Assembly (NCBI GenBank): GCA_028819475.1
Contig: JAPPLJ010000050.1
Coordinates: forward strand, 248,001 to 312,000
Length of the DNA stretch: 64,000 nucleotides
Direction: 5' to 3'
From: Rhodospirillaceae bacterium
Lineage (GTDB): Bacteria; Pseudomonadota; Alphaproteobacteria; Bin65
Shown: positions 11,379 to 19,203 of the stretch, piece by piece
Layout of the letters: each line of letters opens with the position of its first letter
How positions within the stretch are numbered: position 1 is the first letter of the stretch
The notes under the pieces: model-generated
Seen by the model: only the letters and a program-made list of their open reading frames with translations
Databases searched by the model: none
What the model was told of the DNA's origin: nothing
Position numbers and translations under genes: made by a program

Positions 11379-11882
11379 GTGGCCGCGCGGCGACCGGTCG
11401 GTTTCGCCGGCTGGCTGGCGGTCTGGTTCGGCGCCGGCCTCTCGCCGGTCGCACCGGGGACCGCCGGATCGCTGGCCGCCCTGCCCTTCGGCGCCGCGAT
11501 CCTGTGGGCCGGCGGCGCCTCGGGCTGGCTCTGGCTCGGCCTGGCGACGCTGCTGCTGCTGCCGCTCGGCGCCTGGGCGGCGGCGGCCTACGACCGGCAG
11601 ACCGGCGGGCACGACAACGCCGCCATCGTCGTCGACGAGGTCGCCGGCCAGTGGATCGCCCTGCTGCCGGCCGGCCCGATTACGGTTTCGGGGAGCGTCT
11701 GGTGGCATTTTGCGCTGGCGTTCGGCCTGTTCCGCCTGTTCGATATCGCGAAACCCTGGCCGGCCGGCCGGATCGACCGGCAGACCGGCGGCGGCTGGGG
11801 CGTCATGGCGGACGATATCGTCGCGGGCGTCTACGCCGGTGTGCTGACCTGGCTGGTCATCCGGCTGGAGCCGGCCCTGTGA
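11379..11882 (+). CDS. pgpA: Phosphatidylglycerophosphatase A
   Basis: A 167-aa integral membrane phosphatase that dephosphorylates phosphatidylglycerophosphate to phosphatidylglycerol. It has several hydrophobic segments (about 10-30, 45-70, 100-125, 140-160) and the family blocks [20 protein letters not shown] and [13 protein letters not shown] with conserved acidic residues. The start is GTG at 11379, one base after the ispDF stop. The 3' end overlaps the GTG of cinA (GTGA). The ispDF-pgpA-cinA order indicates one transcription unit. Confidence 0.92.
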   Translation: MAARRPVGFAGWLAVWFGAGLSPVAPGTAGSLAALPFGAAILWAGGASGWLWLGLATLLLLPLGAWAAAAYDRQTGGHDNAAIVVDEVAGQWIALLPAGPITVSGSVWWHFALAFGLFRLFDIAKPWPAGRIDRQTGGGWGVMADDIVAGVYAGVLTWLVIRLEPAL

Positions 11883-12421
11883 ATCCGGAAGCAAGGCCGG
11901 TCGATCCGGCACGGCTGTTGCAGGCGGCGCGGGCGGCCGGGCTGACCGTCGCCACGGCCGAATCCTGCACCGGCGGCATGGTCGCGGCCGCGCTGACCGA
12001 CATCGCCGGCTCGTCCGACGTTTTCGAGCGGGGTTTCGTCACCTATTCCAACGAGGCCAAGACCGAACTACTCGGCATCGATCCGGCGCTGACCGGGCCG
12101 GGCGGACCCGGCGCGGTCAGCGAACCGGTCGCGCGGGCCATGGCCGCGGGCGCGCTCCGCCACTCCCGGGCGGACGTCGCCGTTTCGGTCACCGGGATCG
12201 CCGGGCCGGGCGGCGGCACCGCCGGCAAGCCGGTCGGCCTCGTCCATTTCGGCTGGACGGTGCGGGACGGCGCAAACGGCGCCCGCCGGCAGGTCTTTTC
12301 CGGCGACCGCGCGGCCGTCCGGGCGGCGGCAACGAACTATGCCCTCGCCCTGCTCGCCCAGGCTGTCGAAGCGGCGGTCGAAAGGGAGGCCGGCGACCCG
12401 GCAGTCCGGCGGGACCGATGA
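11879..12421 (+). CDS. pncC: CinA-family nicotinamide-nucleotide amidohydrolase (PncC)
   Basis: A 180-aa single-domain CinA C-terminal protein, which deamidates NMN to nicotinate mononucleotide for NAD recycling. Motifs: [22 protein letters not shown] near the N-terminus, [15 protein letters not shown], and [21 protein letters not shown]. The COG1058 N-terminal domain of full-length CinA is absent, as is usual for the short form. It starts with GTG overlapping pgpA and its TGA overlaps the next gene's ATG. A second paralogue lies at 49506-50000. Confidence 0.92.
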   Translation: MNPEARPVDPARLLQAARAAGLTVATAESCTGGMVAAALTDIAGSSDVFERGFVTYSNEAKTELLGIDPALTGPGGPGAVSEPVARAMAAGALRHSRADVAVSVTGIAGPGGGTAGKPVGLVHFGWTVRDGANGARRQVFSGDRAAVRAAATNYALALLAQAVEAAVEREAGDPAVRRDR

Positions 12422-13167
12422 GCGCGAACCCGGCCGCAGCCCCGAAACCGACCGGGGCGCCGAAGCCGATCGCCGGCCGCGATATGCTGGTCGCCACCGG
12501 CGTCGCCATCCTGGTCTACGCCTTCGCGATCCAGTTCGTGCCCCTGCTCCGGTCCGAACCGGTCACCGCCTCCGGCAAGCAGCTCGTCCTGATCGGCTAC
12601 CTGGCGGCCAACCTGGCCGCGTTCGGCGCCGCCATTTCGGCGCTCCTGCTGCGCAATCCGGGCTATTCCTGGACGGATATCGGCGTGCGGCCCGCCGACG
12701 ACCGCTGGAAACGGAAAGCCGTGCTGCTGGGGCTGGCGGCGACGCCGCTCGCCTTCGCCTTCGGCCTGTTCCTGCGCCGGACGTTCGATCTCGATTCGCC
12801 GGGAGCGGATTTTTTCGCGCCGGCCGGATTTTCCTGGATCGCGGCCGCCACGATCGTTCTTTACGGCGGAATTCTCGTGCCGATGTTCGAAGAGCTGTTC
12901 TTCCGCGGCCTGGTCTATTCCTGGCTGCGCAACCGGCTGGCGGCGGTAAGCGCGATTCCGATCAGCGCACTGGCCTTCGCGGTCGTGCATCTGCGCATCG
13001 AGGTCATGATCGTCGCCTTCGCCATGGGCTGCCTGCTGGCGTGGCTTTACGAAAGATCGCGCTCGATCCTGCCCTGCATCCTGCTGCACCAGACCTTCAA
13101 TACGGCGCAGCTGGTCCTCGTCTACGGCGCGGTCGCGCTCGCCCCCGACCGCAGCGGGCTCGGTTAG
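12418..13167 (+). CDS. CPBP-family intramembrane glutamic endopeptidase
   Basis: A 249-aa polytopic membrane protein of the CPBP (Abi/Rce1-like) family. Hydrophobic helices occur near residues 20-45, 55-80, 100-120 and 140-240. The catalytic motifs are visible: [16 protein letters not shown] (EExxxR), ALAFAVVHL (FxxxH) and a final HQTFN block. The substrate is unknown. The ATG overlaps the pncC stop. The 3' end overlaps the convergent Coq10/RatA gene by 4 bases, so antisense overlap of the two transcripts is likely. Confidence 0.88.
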   Translation: MSANPAAAPKPTGAPKPIAGRDMLVATGVAILVYAFAIQFVPLLRSEPVTASGKQLVLIGYLAANLAAFGAAISALLLRNPGYSWTDIGVRPADDRWKRKAVLLGLAATPLAFAFGLFLRRTFDLDSPGADFFAPAGFSWIAAATIVLYGGILVPMFEELFFRGLVYSWLRNRLAAVSAIPISALAFAVVHLRIEVMIVAFAMGCLLAWLYERSRSILPCILLHQTFNTAQLVLVYGAVALAPDRSGLG

Positions 13168-13646
13168 GCGGGATTTTCGTGCGGTGCTACCGGCGCGGCC
13201 TTTCGGATCGCCGCCGGATCGCCGTACAGCTTGCGGGCGCGGGCTTCGAAGGCGGCGACCATCTTGCGCACCGCTTCGTGGAACAGGGCGCCGATCAGCC
13301 GTTGCAGCAGGCGGGACCTGAACTCGAAATCGAGATAGAACTCGATCTCGCAGCCGTCCGGATGGGCCTTGAAGACCCAGTGGTTCTCCAGATAGCGGAA
13401 CGGGCCCTCGGTATAGGTCACGTCGATGCGGCCCGGCCGGTCGAGGCTGACCCGCGACGTGTAGCGCTCGCGGATCATGCGGAAGCCGACCAGCAGGTCC
13501 GCGACGATCAGGGTTTCCGACCGGCGGCGGATGCGCGCGCCCATCACCCAGGGCAGGAATTCCGGATAGCGTTTCACGTCGGCGACCAGATCGAACATCT
13601 GGTCGGGCGCGTAGGGCAAGACCGCGACCTGCCGGTGTTTGGGCAC
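13164..13646 (-). CDS. RatA/Coq10-type polyketide-cyclase-fold (START) protein
   Basis: A 160-aa START/SRPBCC-fold protein. The N-terminal block LPYAPDQMFDLVADVKRYPEFLPWV is diagnostic of the COQ10/RatA family, whose mitochondrial members bind ubiquinone and support its delivery to respiratory complexes. The E. coli homologue was first described as the toxin RatA. No antitoxin-like partner is next to it here. It lies 4 bases downstream of lipA on the same strand, a common alphaproteobacterial pairing, so the ubiquinone-binding role is preferred. Confidence 0.88.
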   Translation of the reverse strand: MPKHRQVAVLPYAPDQMFDLVADVKRYPEFLPWVMGARIRRRSETLIVADLLVGFRMIRERYTSRVSLDRPGRIDVTYTEGPFRYLENHWVFKAHPDGCEIEFYLDFEFRSRLLQRLIGALFHEAVRKMVAAFEARARKLYGDPAAIRKAAPVAPHENPA

Positions 13647-13650
13647 TGCG

Positions 13651-14625
13651 CTACCCGCCTGCCGTTGCCGCCGCGGCGCGGGCCGCCTTCAGCCGGGCGA
13701 AATCGTCGCCGGCGTGATAGGAGCTGCGGGTGAGCGGCGAGGCCGAGACCATCAGGAAACCCTTGCCCCAGGCCATTTTCTCGTAGGCCCGGAACTCGTC
13801 GGGATGGACGAAGCGGTCGACGGGCGCGTGCTTGCGCGTCGGTTGCAGATACTGGCCGATGGTGAGGAAGTCGACGTTGGCCGAACGCAGGTCGTCCATG
13901 ACCTGGTAGACCTCTTCCCTGGTCTCGCCCAGGCCGACCATGAGGCCCGACTTGGTGAAGATCGACGGGTCGGTTTCCTTGACCTCCTGCAACAGGCGCA
14001 GGGATACGAAATAGCGCGCGCCGGGGCGGATCGCCGGATAGAGCCGCGGCACGGTCTCCAGATTGTGGTTGAACACGTCCGGCCGGGCCCGGGCAACCCG
14101 TTCGACCGCGCCCGGCTTGTGCAGGAAATCCGGCGTCAGGATTTCGACCGTGGTGTTCGGAGCGTGGCGGCGGATCGCGGCGACCGTTTCGACGAAATGG
14201 CCGGCGCCGCCGTCCGGCAGGTCGTCCCGGTCGACCGACGTGACCACGATATGCTCCAGGCCGAGCCGCGCCGTCGCCAGGCCGACATTCTCGGGCTCGT
14301 GCGGATCCAGCAGATTCGGCAGGCCGGTCTCGACGTTGCAGAAGGCGCAGGCCCGGGTGCAGACGCTGCCCAGGATCATGAAGGTGGCGTGCTTCTTCGC
14401 CCAACACTCGCCGATATTGGGGCAGGCGGCTTCTTCGCACACCGTCGCGAGATTGTGTTCCCGGACCAGATTCCGGGTGGCGTTGAAGTCCTCGCCTGCC
14501 GGAGCCTTGACGCGAATCCAGTCCGGCTTGCGCCGGATCGGGCTGTCCGGCCGGTGCGCCTTTTCGGGATGCCGGGGCTTGGCCCGGCGGCCGGCGGACA
14601 GGTCAGCGGATTCGGAAATCGCCAT
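13651..14625 (-). CDS. lipA: Lipoyl synthase
   Basis: A 324-aa radical-SAM enzyme that inserts two sulphurs into protein-bound octanoyl groups. Both iron-sulphur motifs are present: the auxiliary cluster [13 protein letters not shown] (CxxxxCxxxxxC) and the radical-SAM [10 protein letters not shown] (CxxxCxxC). Length and the C-terminal region ([17 protein letters not shown], with the RSSYHA motif) are typical. It is followed by the RatA/Coq10 gene. The start at 14625 leaves a basic 40-residue N-terminal extension, usual for alphaproteobacterial LipA. Confidence 0.97.
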   Translation of the reverse strand: MAISESADLSAGRRAKPRHPEKAHRPDSPIRRKPDWIRVKAPAGEDFNATRNLVREHNLATVCEEAACPNIGECWAKKHATFMILGSVCTRACAFCNVETGLPNLLDPHEPENVGLATARLGLEHIVVTSVDRDDLPDGGAGHFVETVAAIRRHAPNTTVEILTPDFLHKPGAVERVARARPDVFNHNLETVPRLYPAIRPGARYFVSLRLLQEVKETDPSIFTKSGLMVGLGETREEVYQVMDDLRSANVDFLTIGQYLQPTRKHAPVDRFVHPDEFRAYEKMAWGKGFLMVSASPLTRSSYHAGDDFARLKAARAAAATAGG

Positions 14626-14711
14626 GCCCCGGAGATGCCCCCTCGCCCGCCGCCGTTCAAGGCGCGATTGCGCGCGGAAGCCGGTCGCTCCGGACCGCGG
14701 GAAAACGCCGG

Positions 14712-15008
14712 TCAGCCGATCGGGCGGTCGGTGCGGAAATTTTCGGCGTAGCTTTTCGGCCTCACCGCCCGTTCCCGCGGCTCGCGGACCTGGTAGTCGA
14801 TGCCCTTGCGCTCGCAGAAGGCGATCGCCTCGTCGCGGGTCGCGAACCCCATCTTCACCTGTTGGCCGGTATCCGACGACGTCGTCCAGCCGGTCACCGG
14901 GTCCTGCTTCATGGCCGCCTGCGGCTCGTATTCGACGATCCAGCCCTTGGCGTTGCCGCGGCCGGACTGCATGGCGGTCTTGGCCGGGCGGTAGATGCGC
15001 GCGCGCAT
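14712..15008 (-). CDS. ETC complex I subunit (NDUFS4-like)
   Basis: A 98-aa protein of the alphaproteobacterial/mitochondrial NDUFS4 (18-kDa) complex I accessory family. Blocks: [55 protein letters not shown] and the proline/arginine-rich tail RPKSYAENF. It acts at the NADH dehydrogenase arm of respiratory complex I. A monocistronic location between lipA and tRNA-Pro is plausible. Its presence strongly supports an alphaproteobacterial host. Confidence 0.93.
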   Translation of the reverse strand: MRARIYRPAKTAMQSGRGNAKGWIVEYEPQAAMKQDPVTGWTTSSDTGQQVKMGFATRDEAIAFCERKGIDYQVREPRERAVRPKSYAENFRTDRPIG

Positions 15009-15039
15009 GGTTGGCTTCCGAATTCAGACTTTCCTTGCC

Positions 15040-15116
15040 TGGTCGGGGCGGACGGATTCGAACCGCCGGCTTCCTGCTCCCAAAGCAGGTGCTCTACCTG
15101 GCTGAGCTACGCCCCG
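15040..15116 (-). tRNA. tRNA-Pro (TGG)
   Basis: The minus strand folds as a 77-nt tRNA. Acceptor arms CGGGGCG/CGCCCCG, D-arm GCTC/GAGC, anticodon stem-loop CCTGC-TTTGGGA-GCAGG with anticodon TGG, T-arm with GGTTCGAATCC, discriminator A and an encoded CCA. Confidence 0.97.
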
Positions 15117-15214
15117 GTCAGTGCCTGCCGATAGCCGATGCGGCGGCTGGCGGCAAGCGGTTGTCACATCGGGTATCCCATCCCTGAAGCCCCGGACAGT
15201 GCAGGTCCGAACCG

Positions 15215-15248
15215 TTTGTAGGGGAGGGTTTGAAACCCTCCCCTACGG
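15215..15248 (-). repeat. Dispersed 29-bp palindrome, copy A
   Basis: The core 15218-15246 is a perfect palindrome with 14-bp arms around one central base (GTAGGGGAGGGTTT, then its complement). Flanks TTT on the left and GG on the right set its orientation (minus) relative to three more copies at 24194, 45577 and 46613. It lies in the gap between tRNA-Pro and the O-methyltransferase gene. Confidence 0.9.
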
Positions 15249-15360
15249 TCCCTCCGCCCGGACACGAGTTTGCATTCATGATGGTGTGTCGCCTTTCCTG
15301 TGTTATCAAGGCGCACATCTTTGCCGGACCCGGCGCCCCTCCCCGTCCAGGACTCCGCCC

Positions 15361-16029
15361 ATGTCCCGTCGCACCGACCAACTGAGCGACGCGCTCCACG
15401 CCTACCTGCTGCGCTGGGGCGTCGACGAGCCCGCCCCGGTGCGGGCGTTGCGCGAAGACACCCACAGACTTTCCCAGGACGGCTGGCAGAGCTCGCCGGA
15501 ACAGGCCCAGTTCATGGCCCTGCTCGCCGGCGCCATCGGCGCCCGCCGTTTCCTCGAAATCGGCACCTTCACCGGCTATTGCACCCTGCGCATGGCGCTG
15601 GCGCTGCCGGAAGACGGCCGGGTTGTCGCCTGCGACATCACCGACGAGTTCGTCGAAAAGGCGGGCCGCCGGCACTGGCGCGAGTCCGGCATGGAAGACC
15701 GTATCGACCTGCGCATCGGCCCTGCGGCGCAAACCCTTGAAGGGCTGCTCGCCGATCCCGGCCCCGGCAGCTTCGACATGGCCTTCATCGACGCCGACAA
15801 GGAGGATTACCCGGTTTACTTCTCCTTGTGCGCGCAACTGGTCCGGCGCGACGGGCTGGTGCTGATCGACAACGCCTTCTGGGGCGGCCGGGTCGCCGAC
15901 CCCGACGATACCCGCAAATCGACGGCTGCGATCCGCGAAGCGACCCGCATGGCCTTCGAGCGCGACGATTTCGAGGTCGCGATGGTGCCGATCGGCGACG
16001 GCCTGCTGATGGCCCGAAGGCTGCGTTAG
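15361..16029 (+). CDS. SAM-dependent O-methyltransferase (class I, COG4122 type)
   Basis: A 222-aa soluble methyltransferase of the catechol/caffeoyl-CoA O-methyltransferase family. The SAM-binding motif is RRFLEIGTFTGYCTLRMA (residues about 61-78). MAFIDADKEDYPVYF carries metal- and catechol-binding Asp residues, followed by LVLIDNAFWGG. The natural substrate is unknown. The ATG at 15361 is chosen because the frame upstream crosses the palindromic repeat and lacks family similarity. The 3' end overlaps the convergent deacetylase-like gene by 4 bases. Confidence 0.9.
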   Translation: MSRRTDQLSDALHAYLLRWGVDEPAPVRALREDTHRLSQDGWQSSPEQAQFMALLAGAIGARRFLEIGTFTGYCTLRMALALPEDGRVVACDITDEFVEKAGRRHWRESGMEDRIDLRIGPAAQTLEGLLADPGPGSFDMAFIDADKEDYPVYFSLCAQLVRRDGLVLIDNAFWGGRVADPDDTRKSTAAIREATRMAFERDDFEVAMVPIGDGLLMARRLR

Positions 16030-17072
16030 TCCGCCTCGTCGGCAATCGACGCGAACCAGCGTTCCGGCGGATTGCGGCCGCGGGAATGGCTCCAGGTCAC
16101 CGCCCGCAGGACTGCCTGGGCGTCGGCGTTGATCGGGCTTGCCGCCTCGAGGCCGTTGAGCACACCCCACACCCGGGCCCAGCAGCGCGCGGTCGCCCAT
16201 GGATTGTAACCGCCGCCGCCCGTCACCAGCAGGCGCGGGGTGAGCGCCATCGCCGCCGTGGCCGTCCGGGCGTGGCTGGCGTTGCTGAGCGACAGCTTGC
16301 TCATCGGGTCGTCGGCCAGGGCGTCGGCACCGCATTGCAGCACCAGGAGTTGCGGATCGAAGGCGCGCACCGCCGGAAGGATTTCCGAATTCATCAACGA
16401 TTCGAAGTCCTTGTCGCAGAAACCTGCGGCGACGGGATAGTGGTGGACATGCCGTACCGGATCACTGGCGTTGCCGGTGCGCGGCCAGCGGCCGGCCTCG
16501 TGGACCGACAGGATCATGACGCGCGGGTCGTCGCTCAGGGCAATCTCGACGCCGTCGCAATGATGGGCGTCGATATCCAGATAGGCGACCCGCGTCGCGC
16601 CCCGGTCGAGGGCGGCGAGAATGCCGAGCACCGGATCGTTGAAGAAACAGAAGCCGCTCGCCCGGTCCTTCAGGCCGTGATGCGTCCCGCCGGCCGGGCT
16701 GAACACGATGCCGCCCTTCTCCAGCAGGCCGATGGCGTGCAGCGTCGCGCCGGCGGCGGTTGCCGGGCGCCGGAAGATCTCGCCGAACACCGGATTGCCG
16801 TTGACGCCGAGATTGTAGCGCGCGCGCTGGTCGTCGGTCGCCGCTCCGTCGCGCTCGCACTGCCGGACGGCGGCGACATAATCCGGGTCGTGGAACCGGG
16901 TGAGCTGGTCGACCGTGGCGACCGGACTGTCGACATATTGCGCGCCGGGCAGCCAGCCGAGCGCCCGGCACAGGTCGGCGGCGAGCGAAACCCGCGGAAT
17001 CGCCAGCGGATGCTTCCCGCCGTACCGGGAATGCCTGTAAATTTCGCTGCCGATGAAGCGGGGTTTGGGCAT
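16026..17072 (-). CDS. Histone deacetylase-family amidohydrolase (AcuC-like)
   Basis: A 348-aa member of the arginase/deacetylase fold. The zinc site is visible in YLDIDAHHCDGVE (Asp and His ligands), the active-site His pair in PAGGTHHGL, and further family blocks are SGFCFFNDPVLGI, LVLQCGADALADDPMSKL and LLVTGGGGYNP. Bacterial relatives deacetylate acetylated lysines (AcuC on acetyl-CoA synthetase) or acetylpolyamines. The substrate here is not determined, and no acs gene is adjacent in this window. Confidence 0.9.
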   Translation of the reverse strand: MPKPRFIGSEIYRHSRYGGKHPLAIPRVSLAADLCRALGWLPGAQYVDSPVATVDQLTRFHDPDYVAAVRQCERDGAATDDQRARYNLGVNGNPVFGEIFRRPATAAGATLHAIGLLEKGGIVFSPAGGTHHGLKDRASGFCFFNDPVLGILAALDRGATRVAYLDIDAHHCDGVEIALSDDPRVMILSVHEAGRWPRTGNASDPVRHVHHYPVAAGFCDKDFESLMNSEILPAVRAFDPQLLVLQCGADALADDPMSKLSLSNASHARTATAAMALTPRLLVTGGGGYNPWATARCWARVWGVLNGLEAASPINADAQAVLRAVTWSHSRGRNPPERWFASIADEAD

Positions 17073-17248
17073 GATAGCGCTGAGATAGCGCAGCGCTGCG
17101 GCCGGTCCAGCGGCGGTAGAAACCTAGCTTAGAGTTTTCGCGTTTTGTTAGACAACCTCAACCGCCTGTCGCGGTGCTAGTTCAAAATGCAGATTTTCAA
17201 ATTTCGAATACTCACGGGGATAAGTTTGTGGATTTCATGTGGAAAATG

Positions 17249-17797
17249 CTATCGCTGGCTCCGCACCTGATAGTGTTTCGCCATACTCTGCCGGATGGAC
17301 CCGATACGCTGGCGTCGGAAGTCCGCGCAGGTCGCTGAAGACCGATCCTCCTCAATCACCAATTCAACAACGTAGCCATCCATTTGTGCCTCCGGGATAT
17401 AGCCGACAAAACCACTCGACGTACTCTCTGTGTCGTAAGCGACTGCGCCTTTCTCGACAATCTGAGGTAGCTTGGCAAAATTGTCAGCCCGAATGTCGGG
17501 ACGCTCACCGGCAATGCGCAAAAGATCCTTTCGGCGTAGATATACTGATGCGCGCCGCTCCTGGCTGGATTCCAGCTCGACTTGGCCCAAATAACAGGAT
17601 GAAGTTCGATTATCCACAAGTCGAAGAATACGAGCGAGAAATTCGTCTTGTTCGCGAGTTTTCCTCGCACCTAAGTTGCCAGTGCTCCGAACTTGTCGCG
17701 AGCCGTAAACGGCAGCCTGCTCTGGCGTTGCAAGCGGATGCCCTCCAAGCCAACTGCAACTTGCCCGCGTCTCAAAATTTAGGGGATAACTCGACAC
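17249..17797 (-). CDS. Hypothetical protein, possibly a PBECR/barnase-like nuclease fold
   Basis: An AT-richer frame of 182 codons on the minus strand. GTG at 17797 is preferred as start because GGAGG sits 5 bases upstream; a TTG at 17809 is in frame. The N-terminal part is unrecognised. The C-terminal part (DNFAKLPQIVEKGAVAYD, then DGYVVELVIEEDRSSA and a basic tail) resembles in layout the small phage/toxin nuclease folds named PBECR or barnase-like, but this is only impression-level. It stands alone between the deacetylase gene and the IS element and looks acquired. It could be a solitary toxin remnant. Confidence 0.45.
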   Translation of the reverse strand: MSSYPLNFETRASCSWLGGHPLATPEQAAVYGSRQVRSTGNLGARKTREQDEFLARILRLVDNRTSSCYLGQVELESSQERRASVYLRRKDLLRIAGERPDIRADNFAKLPQIVEKGAVAYDTESTSSGFVGYIPEAQMDGYVVELVIEEDRSSATCADFRRQRIGSIRQSMAKHYQVRSQR

Positions 17798-17912
17798 TCC
17801 GTCCTCCAATATCTCTTGAAAGCGGGTGCCGGTGCGAACAAATTTTAATTTGCGTCGTCAGAAACCTATCGACGCTTTAGTCCGCGCACCGGCATCCAAC
17901 CACGTGCGGACT

Positions 17913-17945
17913 CCCGGTCAGAGCGACAGCGTCGCTCTGACCGGG
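17913..17945. repeat. Perfect 15-bp inverted repeat with 3-nt loop
   Basis: CCCGGTCAGAGCGAC at 17913-17927 is followed by AGC and then the exact complement at 17931-17945. No T-run follows on either strand, so a standard intrinsic terminator is unlikely. It could be a structured RNA end, a protein binding site or a mobile palindrome. Confidence 0.8.
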
Positions 17946-18103
17946 ACACACATCTTCAACTAATTTAGCATCTTCGCCCCACATGGGCGAGTCATAAAAG
18001 GGAAATTTGTGATCAGAAGCGCGATTCGCCGAAGGTGCGCGAATCCAATTCCGCCGGTATCCGAACGGGAAGGCTAACCCCCTCTCCCAACAGATGCACA
18101 ACC

Positions 18104-18111
18104 CGTACATC
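18104..18111. repeat. Left copy of the 8-bp target-site duplication
   Basis: CGTACATC directly precedes the left terminal inverted repeat and is repeated exactly at 22125-22132, directly after the right one. This marks a simple transposition event. Confidence 0.93.
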
Positions 18112-18132
18112 GGTAGTGGGTCAGTTTGAAAT
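18112..18132 (+). repeat. Left terminal inverted repeat of the IS1-family element
   Basis: Reads GGTAGTGGG...TTTGAAAT. All 21 bases match the complement of 22104-22124. The stop codon of the passenger gene 18133-18351 abuts it. Confidence 0.93.
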
Positions 18133-18351
18133 TTAGGAACCTGTTGGCTGTAGTCTGTCTGCAACTTGGTTTAGGAGTTCTTGCGCTTTGGCGATTCGCC
18201 TTTTGGCCGCCGAGGTCGCCTTGCGGACCTCTCGTTCGTTGAATTGCGCATTGCCCGACGCATACTCGATGTCCGTCTTTGCTTCATTGAGGCGTTTTTC
18301 AGCTTCTTTGATAAGCGAGACACAGATATCTTCAGTGCTTGGGACACTCAT
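18133..18351 (-). CDS. Passenger gene 1: small coiled-coil protein
   Basis: A 72-aa soluble protein beginning MSVPSTEDICVSLIKEAEKR. Most of the chain is charged and helical (EAEKRLNEAKTDIEYA, KRRIAKAQELLNQVADRL), consistent with a coiled coil. The frame is open further upstream, but ATG 18351 has an excellent ribosome binding site (GGGAGGATCAAAGG just before it). The TAA stop is directly adjacent to the left terminal repeat, so the gene belongs to the element. Function unknown. It is the last of three leftward genes, probably one transcript. Confidence 0.7.
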   Translation of the reverse strand: MSVPSTEDICVSLIKEAEKRLNEAKTDIEYASGNAQFNEREVRKATSAAKRRIAKAQELLNQVADRLQPTGS

Positions 18352-18385
18352 CCTTTGATCCTCCCTCTGTTGCGCACAGGGCGAG

Positions 18386-18658
18386 TCAGTACCTGTCGAG
18401 GCGACGGTTGACCTCGGCGAGATCCCGCTGAGTGTTGTCGATCTCCTGTAGCAGGCCGAGCGCTTCTTCTCTGGTCGGGAAGTCGATTGCCCTGGACGCA
18501 TCGTCCGAAACCGGGCCACGGTCGAATTGCCGAAGCATCATCTGGATGCCAGCACGCATCTTCGACCTCTTGCCTTCGAGGCAGGCCAGTTTCCGGTCAA
18601 GATCGCGACGCGCTCGCACGTCAGCCGCTATCTGCCTGTCCTGTTCATCGTCGGTCAT
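18386..18658 (-). CDS. Passenger gene 2: small helical protein
   Basis: A 90-aa charged protein (starts MTDDEQDRQIAADVRARRDL) with helical heptad-like stretches at both ends (LACLEGKRSKMRAGIQMMLRQF and EALGLLQEIDNTQRDLAEVNRRL). No signal peptide or membrane segment. It lies 34 bases upstream of passenger gene 1 on the same strand. The Shine-Dalgarno is weak, so coupling to the upstream gene is possible. I recognise no family. The compact spacing and similar charge pattern suggest these small proteins act together. Confidence 0.6.
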   Translation of the reverse strand: MTDDEQDRQIAADVRARRDLDRKLACLEGKRSKMRAGIQMMLRQFDRGPVSDDASRAIDFPTREEALGLLQEIDNTQRDLAEVNRRLDRY

Positions 18659-18712
18659 GCGCTGAATGTACGGCGCGGGGCTCCCCGCGGCAACGGCCGG
18701 TCTTGCGGCCTG

Positions 18713-18928
18713 CTATTTCTCCCACCGGGCAGCGGCGGCGTTCATCGCGATCTCGCTGCGGCGCTCCGGCGACAGGCTGGACGCTCGCGCCTTCCCGCCC
18801 TTTCGCCCTGCGGCCCGCCTGACGGCGTTCGCAGGCTTGGTCTCAACCTCCGCCTGGCCGGTCGCAATATCCACGACCATCTTGCCGAGCTGGTTGGCGT
18901 CGCGCGGCATCTTCGGGGTATCGGGCAT
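18713..18928 (-). CDS. Passenger gene 3: small basic protein with histone-like tail
   Basis: A 71-aa protein starting MPDTPKMPRDANQLGKMVVD. The C-terminal half is basic and Ala/Gly-rich (RRAAGRKGGKARASSLSPER, ending AAAARWEK), a pattern seen in small alphaproteobacterial proteins that may bind nucleic acid. ATG 18928 is supported by GGTTGGAGGACAGAAC immediately upstream; the longer frame to 19030 is rejected. It is the first gene of the leftward set and divergent from the metalloprotease gene, with a 275-base intergenic region rich in A/T tracts that probably carries both promoters. Confidence 0.7.
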   Translation of the reverse strand: MPDTPKMPRDANQLGKMVVDIATGQAEVETKPANAVRRAAGRKGGKARASSLSPERRSEIAMNAAAARWEK

Positions 18929-19203
18929 GTTCTGTCCTCCAACCGTGAAGATAGCCAAACAAAAGAAAAAAACAACATCGGCTTGCGCCGGCACCATACG
19001 GACAGTAGCCTCACCCCATCGCCAAGACAACTGCTGGCGGCTCTATGTCGGGCCGCCCGCTGAATACCATAGCCCATGATCCGACGCGGGGCCGCGCCCT
19101 GCGTCGAGGCGAATAGGCGGGGACTCGCATCTACCAGCAGTTGTTTGGCGACCGACCCGGCACCCGCCGAGTCGGTGATCGGCTTCCGATGCGGGAGAGC
19201 CCA

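Larger units (their letters stand above)
17798..18111. other. Non-coding spacer left of the IS element
   Basis: No convincing gene is seen. The short minus-strand frame across 17877-18164 crosses the IS boundary and has no family features. The only structure found is the long hairpin at 17913-17945 and the 8-base CGTACATC at the right edge, which is the left copy of the IS target duplication. Confidence 0.6.

Noticed and set aside
13164-13646. RatA-like gene as half of a toxin-antitoxin system
   Set aside because: No RatB-like partner is adjacent and the lipA linkage fits the Coq10 ubiquinone-binding role.
17239-17880. Plus-strand frame of 213 codons over the orphan gene at 17249-17797
   Set aside because: Lacks a ribosome site and its translation is Cys/Ser/Pro/Arg-rich without recognisable structure; the minus-strand frame has a good start.
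17877-18164. 95-codon minus-strand frame across the left IS end
   Set aside because: It crosses the transposon boundary and its C-terminal part runs through the 15-bp hairpin, so it is not a conserved gene.
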